From: CAZWVI01 sp964637165
GTDB taxonomy: Bacteria; Planctomycetota; UBA1135
Direction: 5' to 3'
DNA: 64,000 nucleotides
NCBI GenBank assembly: GCA_964637165.1
Contig: CAZWVI010000006.1
Span: forward strand, 54,760-118,759
Position numbers and translations under genes: made by a program. The notes beneath the pieces were generated by a model. The model saw only the letters and a program-made list of their open reading frames with translations, was not told the DNA's origin and ran no database searches. Below, one piece after another: positions 58,109 to 64,000 of the stretch. How positions within the stretch are numbered: position 1 is the stretch's first letter; every line of letters starts with the position of its first letter.

Positions 58109-60074
58109 AAAAAGCGTCGAGCAAACAACTCAAGGATTTGAGAACTTCAAAGTAAAGCCGAGTTCTTTGTGGCTGCCAGCAGTACTCCAGTACTCGCGGC
58201 GCAATGATCTTGAGCAATTACTTGACGCGCTTTCGATTAGTGGTGGCGAAATAGATGGAGCTGGAGTTGAGTCGGTTGATTCAGAAGGAATTAGCATTCT
58301 TCTTGAAGGATTTCGCAAACTCAAGTTAAAAGGCTTGCAGGTCAGCATCAGTTCACCATCGAAAAGTTTGTGGGCAGCTTGTTCGGCCTTACAAATCACC
58401 GAGGAGTTTGATTTTTTCAATTTCACCACTCCCTACCCACCCACTACCGCCAACCCTGATGAACGGATTGGTGAATTGTTAGTGCGACTTGGCTGGTTGG
58501 AAAACGAGCAACTTCAAGCGGCAATTGAAGCAACTGCTAAGCGTCAAGATGCCTTCCTGGGTCAAGTCCTAGTTGAAAGTGATTTTATAAATGAAGAACA
58601 ACTTGCGATAGCCTTGGCCAAACAACATGGCATGCAGGCAATCATGCCGGTTAGCGATCATGTTCTTGATGTAACTCTAGAACATGGAGTTTCCATGGCC
58701 GAACTACGCGCGCACAAGGCCTTGCCTTTGCTGGCCGCTGATGGTCGTTTAGCAATTGCTGTTGAGGACCCCTCCGATGTTTACGCGATTGATGCGATTC
58801 GTCGTTGTTGTTCATATGAAGTTGTGGCGGTTGTAACTACTGGCCAAGAGATTCAACGCGGGTTGGATTTATTGCAACGCACCGCTGGTAACGGCGCCGC
58901 ATGCGAGAATGATCATGCCAGCAATGTTGGCGATCGCTTCGATGAAGTTTTGTTGAATGCCCTAATTGAAGGCGCCAGTGACATTCACATTGAACCAGGC
59001 GAAAACGAATATTTGCTACGTTACCGAGTTGACGGTCGTCTCCACGATGTAAGTCGTTTTGTCATGGAAGATGGGCGCGAGCTGACCGCACGCATTAAGG
59101 TGCTTGCGGGCTGTGACATTTCTGAAAAACGTCTCCCCCAAGATGGACGTGTACACTTTAGCGAGGCTGGACGCGATGTTGATTTGCGCGTCAACACCAT
59201 GCCGACCGTTTACGGTGAAAAAACTGTGATGCGAGTATTAGACCGTCAAGCGAAATGTTTGAGTCTTGAAGAGATTGGTCTTGCCAACAGTAATTTGGAT
59301 TGGATGCGCGAAGCAATTGGCGCACCTCATGGATTGGTTTTAGTAACCGGCCCAACTGGTTCAGGTAAAACCACTACGCTTTACAGTGTGCTTGATGAAA
59401 TAGTTTCTCCAGAAACTAATATCTCGACCGTTGAAAATCCAGTTGAACGAGCAATACCTGGAGTTAACCAAACCCAAATCAATTACAAGGCCGGCCTTAG
59501 TTTTGGCAATTGCTTGCACGCACTGTTGCGTCAAGATCCGGACGTAATCATGATTGGTGAAATTCGCGACAAAGAGACTGCGGAAATCGCGGTAGAAGCG
59601 GCGCTCACTGGACATTTAGTTTTAGCAACCTTGCACACCAATGATGCCCCCGGCGCCGCGACCCGACTAATCCAAATGGGCGTTGAACCATTTTTAGTTG
59701 CGGCAACTCTGCGCGCGGTAATGGCTCAGCGACTAGCCCGTAAATTGTGTGATTCCTGCAAACGACCAGTTGCACTTCCAAGTACAGTACGCGAGAATTT
59801 TGCCGACTTCGGTCTAGCCGAAGGGCCTCACTACGGTGCGACAGGTTGCCCTGCATGCCGCAAGTCTGGTTACAACGGCCGCCTCGGAGTGTTTGAAGTA
59901 ATGCGCGTGGACAATGAACTACAAGCCACAATTGCGCGCGCGCCATCATCGGCCGAATTGCGCAAGCAAGCGCTTAAAAATGGCATGACTTCTCTGTTTG
60001 AGAATTCTATTAGTCGAGTTAATAGTGGTCTAACCACGCTCGAAGAGGCTTTAAGAACTGGAGGAAATGAATGA
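58098..60074 (+). CDS. Assembly ATPase (PilB/GspE family) with N-terminal STAS-like domain
   Basis: From the ATG at 58098 the protein has 658 residues. Residues about 20-105 look like a STAS domain: GGEIDGAGVESVDSEGIS with ILLEGFRKLKLKGLQVSI and the SPSKSLWAACSALQI end. An MshEN/T2SSE_N domain (ERIGELLVRLGWLENEQL ... VLVESDFINEEQLAIALAKQHG) follows. The motor has Walker A GPTGSGKTTTLY (about 418-429), the Walker B region DPDVIMIGEIRDKETAE (about 478-494), a His box (LATLHTNDAPGA) and a tetracysteine zinc site (CDSCKRP and CPACRKSGYNGR). It powers pilus or pseudopilus assembly. The STAS-like domain is an unexpected fusion. Confidence 0.92.
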   Translation: MSIKKSVEQTTQGFENFKVKPSSLWLPAVLQYSRRNDLEQLLDALSISGGEIDGAGVESVDSEGISILLEGFRKLKLKGLQVSISSPSKSLWAACSALQITEEFDFFNFTTPYPPTTANPDERIGELLVRLGWLENEQLQAAIEATAKRQDAFLGQVLVESDFINEEQLAIALAKQHGMQAIMPVSDHVLDVTLEHGVSMAELRAHKALPLLAADGRLAIAVEDPSDVYAIDAIRRCCSYEVVAVVTTGQEIQRGLDLLQRTAGNGAACENDHASNVGDRFDEVLLNALIEGASDIHIEPGENEYLLRYRVDGRLHDVSRFVMEDGRELTARIKVLAGCDISEKRLPQDGRVHFSEAGRDVDLRVNTMPTVYGEKTVMRVLDRQAKCLSLEEIGLANSNLDWMREAIGAPHGLVLVTGPTGSGKTTTLYSVLDEIVSPETNISTVENPVERAIPGVNQTQINYKAGLSFGNCLHALLRQDPDVIMIGEIRDKETAEIAVEAALTGHLVLATLHTNDAPGAATRLIQMGVEPFLVAATLRAVMAQRLARKLCDSCKRPVALPSTVRENFADFGLAEGPHYGATGCPACRKSGYNGRLGVFEVMRVDNELQATIARAPSSAELRKQALKNGMTSLFENSISRVNSGLTTLEEALRTGGNE

Positions 60075-61231
60075 GCATAGGAAGTGTACTAAAAGGCCGC
60101 AAACAGATCACCGAGCAAGGTGGCGGCGGAGTATTAATTGGTTCAAATCAAGCGAGCAATCAGGATCAAGATGGTCCGGTTCTTCGCGATCCGCGAATTA
60201 AATTAAAGCCTAAAGAAAGTTTGCATGTTTTAATTCAACTTCGCGCCATGCTTTCTGCTGGAGTGCCATTATTGGCAGCCTTGCGGACTTTGCGCAAACA
60301 TGCTGCGACTCCTCAAGCATCTAAAGCACTAGAACGGATTGCCACGATTATTGAAAACGGTCATGATCTTTCCTATGCCGTGGATTGTTTACCCAGTTGT
60401 TTCGAAAAATATGTTGTGCACTTGCTGTCGGCCGGAGAACGCGCTGGTGCTCTTGATGAATCACTCGGACGCAGCATTGAACTGCTCGACAAGCAAATTA
60501 AATTGGGCAGTAAAATCCGGGGAGCATTGGCTTACCCTGGCTTTCTATTAGTGATGACTGCATTCATGACAATTGGGATTTTGGTAATGCTAGTTCCAAA
60601 ATTTGAAAGTATGTTGATGTCGCGACCAGAATTATTGCCTTCAAGCACTAAGATGGTGTTGGCATGTTCAACCTTTTTACGCGAGTCGCCAATGTTTGCA
60701 GTAATTGGTGGAATTAGCCTACTGGTCGGTGCAATTTTTGCCGTAAAGAGTAAAAAAATTCAAGGCACCTTGTTTGATTTGGTTTCACACCTCCCGGTAA
60801 TTGGAACATTAATCCACAAGGCGTACATCGCTCGTTCAGTAAATACATTAGCGTTAACTTTGGAGTCTGGCGTGCCGATCCTAAGCGGTTTGGAACACGC
60901 TGCTCAAGTTGCCGAACTGCCGCGCCTACGAGCTCACTGGCAAAGTGCCGCCGCCGTTGTGCGCGGCGGACGACCAATGCACTCAGCTCTTGAGGGTGCT
61001 GGCCTACCTCCGGCGCTAGTGCAAATGATGGTTGCCGGTGAATCTTCTGGATCACTCGATTCAAGCTTGCGAACAGCTTCGGAATTCCTCGACCGAGAAA
61101 CCCAGGCCGCACTTGAAGTTTTCACTGGATTACTTGGACCAGCAACCGTTGTATTAGCAGGCTCGATCGTTGGATTCATCGTTGTCGCTCTAATGACACC
61201 AATCATGCAAATGGCAAAATTTGTTGGCTAA
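60071..61231 (+). CDS. PilC/GspF-family inner-membrane platform protein
   Basis: The protein has 386 residues. It has two GspF domains: LHVLIQLRAMLSAGVPLLAALRTLRKHA ... VVHLLSAGERAGALDESLGRSIELLDKQIKLGSKIRGALAYPGFLL, and AYIARSVNTLALTLESGVPILSGLEHAAQVAELP ... VQMMVAGESSGSLDSSLRTASEFLD, with three transmembrane segments (at about 165-190, 215-235 and 360-385). It is the platform on which the ATPase acts. The overlap with the ATPase is ATGA and with the next prepilin TAATG. Confidence 0.93.
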   Translation: MSIGSVLKGRKQITEQGGGGVLIGSNQASNQDQDGPVLRDPRIKLKPKESLHVLIQLRAMLSAGVPLLAALRTLRKHAATPQASKALERIATIIENGHDLSYAVDCLPSCFEKYVVHLLSAGERAGALDESLGRSIELLDKQIKLGSKIRGALAYPGFLLVMTAFMTIGILVMLVPKFESMLMSRPELLPSSTKMVLACSTFLRESPMFAVIGGISLLVGAIFAVKSKKIQGTLFDLVSHLPVIGTLIHKAYIARSVNTLALTLESGVPILSGLEHAAQVAELPRLRAHWQSAAAVVRGGRPMHSALEGAGLPPALVQMMVAGESSGSLDSSLRTASEFLDRETQAALEVFTGLLGPATVVLAGSIVGFIVVALMTPIMQMAKFVG

Positions 61232-61689
61232 TGAAAACTACTCGCAAAACTCTTAGAAAAACTGCACTGCTAAGCGGACGCAAACAAGGCTTCACTTTGT
61301 TGGAGTTGAGCATTGCCGTCCTCTTGATTGTTTTGGTCGGAACAACCGCTGTCGCGTCATTACGTATGAGTTTGCGGGCACTTGGAGGTACTGAGGCAAC
61401 TGCCACGGCAGTCACCGCAGTGCGCGAGTTGCGCGAGCACACCTTCCCAATGGATGTCGATGAGCTAGACGCGATCGACGACTTAACCATGGCGCCAGTT
61501 ATGGGTGATGGTGAACCGCTGCTTGGGGTTGGTGATTTAGTTTTGGAAGTTCAAATAGATGCTGTAGACGACCTCGATCCAAGCATTGGAGTTCTTCCAC
61601 TTGAATCGCGCACGCGAGTAGTAAATGTTTTTTGTTGGTCTGGCGGCCGTATGATCCTCGATGCCAAATGGTTGGTGGCGGAGCATTAA
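61231..61689 (+). CDS. Minor-pilin-like prepilin 1 (GspI-like)
   Basis: The protein has 152 residues. A basic leader of about 20 residues ends in KQG/FTLLELSIAVLLIVLVGTTA, a prepilin cleavage site with Glu5 and the hydrophobic N-terminal helix. The mature part has a short helix (TATAVTAVRELREHTFPM) and a small beta domain ending WSGGRMILDAKWLVAEH. It resembles GspI or PilV-type pseudopilins in size and layout; which one is uncertain. The start abuts the platform gene (TAATG). Confidence 0.75.
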   Translation: MKTTRKTLRKTALLSGRKQGFTLLELSIAVLLIVLVGTTAVASLRMSLRALGGTEATATAVTAVRELREHTFPMDVDELDAIDDLTMAPVMGDGEPLLGVGDLVLEVQIDAVDDLDPSIGVLPLESRTRVVNVFCWSGGRMILDAKWLVAEH

Positions 61690-61696
61690 GGTGTTA

Positions 61697-62173
61697 ATGA
61701 TTAAGTCAAACCGTCAAGGAAAAGCTAAGGGGATTTCCTTAGTTGAAGTAATGGTGGTGCTCTCAATCGTTGCAATGTCGATGGCAGTATTAGTTCCATC
61801 ATTGCAAAGCAGTGAGAAATCTGGTGCAGATGTGCGACGTGTTCTTAGTGATGCGTTAATGTCAAGATCATTAGCTCGTTCGAGTTGGGAAACTACTTGG
61901 CTCCGCACCGATTTACAGAACTCACGCTGGCGCGTTGAAAAGTCCGATGGCACACCAGTTGATGGCCCGCTGGCCGACGCTAATGGGTGGCGTTATCTAG
62001 AAGATGGAGTTACTTTTTCAGCGGTAAGCGGAAGTGCCTCAGATTTTGTTTTTTTACCGAACGGCCGTTCCAACGTGGACTGCGCCGTGGCCGTAACTTA
62101 CCGTGAAAGCAGTTGGACAATTGATTTGGACCAACTAAGTGGTAGTTTGCAAGTTAATCCTGGAGTTAATTAA
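61697..62173 (+). CDS. Minor-pilin-like prepilin 2 (GspH/FimT-like)
   Basis: The ATG at 61697 gives 158 residues; a GTG at 61691 is also possible. The leader KSNRQGKAKG is followed by ISLVEVMVVLSIVAMSMAVLVPS, a prepilin helix with Glu5 where Ile replaces the usual Phe1. The mature domain ends with VAVTYRESSWTIDLDQLSGSLQVN, the GspH/FimT beta-domain pattern. The gap of seven bases after the previous gene is the only non-overlapping junction in the operon. Confidence 0.75.
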   Translation: MIKSNRQGKAKGISLVEVMVVLSIVAMSMAVLVPSLQSSEKSGADVRRVLSDALMSRSLARSSWETTWLRTDLQNSRWRVEKSDGTPVDGPLADANGWRYLEDGVTFSAVSGSASDFVFLPNGRSNVDCAVAVTYRESSWTIDLDQLSGSLQVNPGVN

Positions 62174-62730
62174 TGAAGCAAAAATTAATGCGCCGCGGAA
62201 TGAAATCTGGCTTTACTTTGGTGGAAGTCATGATGGCCTCGGCATTGACCATGGTGCTTATGTTTGGCGCCCTCTATGGAACAACTGAAAGTTATGAAGT
62301 CGTGCGCGCTGGCGACCGGCGTGTGCACACTCAAGTTGCCGCACGTAGAGCGTTGGATAGAATTCTGAAAGATTGTCGTTACAGCATGGACGTGAATGTT
62401 AGTGGTGATGCCCAGACAGGCTGGAGTGTTGTTGTTGATACAACTGGCACGCTCGACCCAGATGTTCTTACTTACACATGGGATCCCAGCACTAAGACTG
62501 TAATGGTGAGTGATGGAACGAATAGTGATGTTGTTGCTGACAACATTACCACCATGCTAGTTGAGAGCAATACCGTTGACTTCAATGGAAGTCCAGTTGT
62601 TAATCGCATCTCGATTATGTGGAATATCGCGGTCGATGCTGGTTATGAAGCTGGCCTTCCTTCTACTTCGCCGTATAACGTTCAAGTTGGCGGAGCGAGC
62701 TGGGTGAGGAGGTATGTGCCGTCTTACTAA
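62173..62730 (+). CDS. Minor-pilin-like prepilin 3 (GspJ/PilW-like)
   Basis: The protein has 185 residues. The leader RRGMKSG is followed by FTLVEVMMASALTMVLMFGALYG, with Glu5. Next is ARRALDRILKDCRYSMDV, as in GspJ-type proteins, then a beta-rich domain (WSVVVDTTGTLDPDVLTYTWDPS). It would form part of the pseudopilus tip with the other minor proteins. The TAATG junction couples it to the previous gene and 17 bp overlap the next. Confidence 0.78.
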   Translation: MKQKLMRRGMKSGFTLVEVMMASALTMVLMFGALYGTTESYEVVRAGDRRVHTQVAARRALDRILKDCRYSMDVNVSGDAQTGWSVVVDTTGTLDPDVLTYTWDPSTKTVMVSDGTNSDVVADNITTMLVESNTVDFNGSPVVNRISIMWNIAVDAGYEAGLPSTSPYNVQVGGASWVRRYVPSY

Positions 62731-63949
62731 AAATTCGGAACGCGGCACCGTTCTATTAATGACCCTGCTAATTAGCGGGTTGTTGGCCATGGTTTCATTG
62801 TCGTTTGGAGATTCAATTCGAAATCAGATGGCAAGTACGGGGTCGGAAGTTATTGCGCTGCAGGCAGATTTGTCTGCCCAGTCGGGGGTTGAGTACGCCC
62901 GGCGGCAATTGACCTTGGACCCTACTTGGGCGGGAACTAACGGTTCTGTTGTTCAGGTTGTGGATGGACTTGGATTTGACATTCAACGATTAGCTGGTGA
63001 AGTCTCAGATTTCAAGCCAACCGAGGCATCTTTTTTGATTGAAGGCCTGACCGATGGAGGCCGCGCTAAGGTGCAAAGTGATATTAAGGTTGAACCAGGC
63101 GATCCGATTAGGACCAAGGCATTGTCAATTTTGGGAGGTGATATGAATGGCATAAATGTTGATATTACCGGTGATGCTCTTTGGATAGAAGATGCTGCCG
63201 TGCGGTGGACATATCAACCTGGTGCGCAATCTTCACATGAAGGTGAAAAACATTTCAGTGATTTGGCAAGTTCAGGGGTGTGGCTTCAAGTGAATGACCA
63301 GCGACCAAAACCTGACCTAAACGTCGACAGAATGAATTTGCGAGGACAATTGTGGACGGTGCATGGTAGTGGGAACTTTGACCAAAACTTGGAAGTTGAT
63401 TTGGAGCAACCGGTTCATACTCCTGGCTGGGACCTGGATTCTTATTTGACGAACAGTGATTGCGTACGGGTCTTTGATGGAAATCGCCGGCTTGAGGGAG
63501 TAACAATGCGCAAAACTGCAGTTTTCAAATTGGCGCCCGGTGATACTTTAACATTGGTTGATTGTCGGCTACTCGGCGGTGCTGTTGTTTGGGTTGAGAG
63601 TGGATGGGACCCACAGGAAGGACCACGCAATCAAGTTATTTTGGCCGGCAATAATGTAATTGGCGGGGATTCTAAATGTAGTGGAAATTTGGGATTGTTA
63701 GCTCCAGGATGCAAGGTAATGACGTGGGGTCAACGGCGCCAGGTTTTACATGGTTTGAATATATGGCATTCGGCTTGGCAATTAAGGCGGGTTGATTCGA
63801 GGGGGATGGCGGTCATTTTGGATGATTTTTGGGGAGTGAAGGATTGTAGTTTTAATTTTGATATTGATGTGGCGATTAATCCACCGGATGGAGTGTTGTT
63901 TTTTGGAAGAATGCCGGAAGTGGATGTTGTGTTGACGAAAGAAGCATAA
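62714..63949 (+). CDS. PilX/GspK-like protein with large unassigned passenger domain
   Basis: The protein has 411 residues from an ATG at 62714; AGGAGG lies only one base upstream, so initiation may be unusual. The N-terminus (KNSERGTVLLMTLLISGLLAMVSLSF) followed by AQSGVEYARRQLTL resembles PilX and GspK proteins. The remaining 330 residues have no GspK-type Ca-binding motif that I can see; they contain repeated short beta-like stretches (FKLAPGDTLTLVDCRLLGGAVVWVE, NQVILAGNNVIGGDS) suggestive of a beta-helix or jellyroll. The plus strand from here on looks richer in G and T than the genes before it. Confidence 0.7.
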   Translation: MCRLTKNSERGTVLLMTLLISGLLAMVSLSFGDSIRNQMASTGSEVIALQADLSAQSGVEYARRQLTLDPTWAGTNGSVVQVVDGLGFDIQRLAGEVSDFKPTEASFLIEGLTDGGRAKVQSDIKVEPGDPIRTKALSILGGDMNGINVDITGDALWIEDAAVRWTYQPGAQSSHEGEKHFSDLASSGVWLQVNDQRPKPDLNVDRMNLRGQLWTVHGSGNFDQNLEVDLEQPVHTPGWDLDSYLTNSDCVRVFDGNRRLEGVTMRKTAVFKLAPGDTLTLVDCRLLGGAVVWVESGWDPQEGPRNQVILAGNNVIGGDSKCSGNLGLLAPGCKVMTWGQRRQVLHGLNIWHSAWQLRRVDSRGMAVILDDFWGVKDCSFNFDIDVAINPPDGVLFFGRMPEVDVVLTKEA

Positions 63950-63961
63950 CAACGGGACACT

Positions 63962-63979
63962 GGCCCAGTTCGCTGGGTC
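63962..63979 (+). terminator. Possible terminator hairpin after the pilus operon
   Basis: GGCCCAG and CTGGGTC pair (with one G-T) around TTCG, 12 bp after the last stop codon. It is a stable UUCG-loop hairpin at the right place, but no T-run follows, so it is only a weak terminator candidate. Confidence 0.4.
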
Positions 63980-64000
63980 TTCGAGACAAATGTTTCCGTA

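Noticed and set aside
1..64000. CRISPR arrays, tRNA, rRNA, insertion sequences, phage genes and toxin-antitoxin pairs
   Set aside because: I looked for spaced repeats, cloverleaf-like stretches, transposase or integrase motifs and small gene pairs and found none I could support.

Overview
The window comes from a diderm (Gram-negative type) bacterium of moderate GC content. Outer-membrane biology is evident: two LptF/LptG permeases, a Wza-type exporter, an O/P-type porin, a secretin and several lipoproteins. A DNA topoisomerase VI pair, a probably PPi-dependent phosphofructokinase, many GTG/TTG starts, a matrixin with IPT repeats and a MYXO-CTERM-like tail, and several type I phosphodiesterase-like proteins point away from ordinary Proteobacteria. 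A planctomycete-, myxobacterium- or similar deep-branching lineage would fit, but I cannot place it from sequence alone. I saw no rRNA, tRNA, CRISPR, insertion sequence or phage gene. The DNA is almost fully coding.

1-20.6 kb holds core metabolism and the envelope. It starts with a truncated CDF metal transporter and an SRAP (YedK/HMCES) protein. Next are a thiolase/3-hydroxybutyryl-CoA dehydrogenase pair and PEP synthase. An Lrp-family regulator is divergent from a methionine gamma-lyase-like enzyme, with a 17-bp direct repeat between them. Acetoacetyl-CoA synthetase, a DMT transporter, VOC and cupin proteins and a YbdG-like channel follow. A long minus-strand run then carries LptF, LptG, a TPR lipoprotein, a nitrilase, a SerB-like phosphatase, a class-V aminotransferase and SerA, which together make a serine pathway.

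20.6-33.1 kb is a surface-polysaccharide region: a degenerate LPS-kinase-like protein, Wzz, an O-antigen ligase/polymerase, a GH39-like glycosidase, two type I phosphodiesterase-like proteins, Wza, a PIG-L deacetylase and a Wzx-type flippase. It contains no recognisable glycosyltransferase. 33.1-48.6 kb is mixed: a PolB-like exonuclease, a universal stress protein, a third phosphodiesterase-like protein (lipoprotein), the matrixin with a secreted partner, an HD-GYP protein, a PDZ-thioredoxin fusion, ThrE, a porin, PPi-PFK, a CBS-pair protein, an unknown membrane protein coupled to an M1 peptidase, and a FliA/WhiG-type sigma factor.

48.9-51.8 kb encodes topoisomerase VI subunits B and A, coupled by TAATG and closed by a strong terminator. 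51.9-63.9 kb is a 14-gene plus-strand operon for a type IV pilus / type II secretion-like machine: pilin, small membrane protein, PilM, N, O, P, secretin, TPR lipoprotein, ATPase, PilC and four minor-pilin-like proteins. Its genes overlap at almost every junction. The ATPase carries an N-terminal STAS-like domain and the secretin a C-terminal helical extension; both are unusual. A short palindromic repeat (TGACCCAA...TTGGGGTCAGAGTCT) occurs three times between genes, plus one degenerate relative, and supplies stop codons to three flanking genes.
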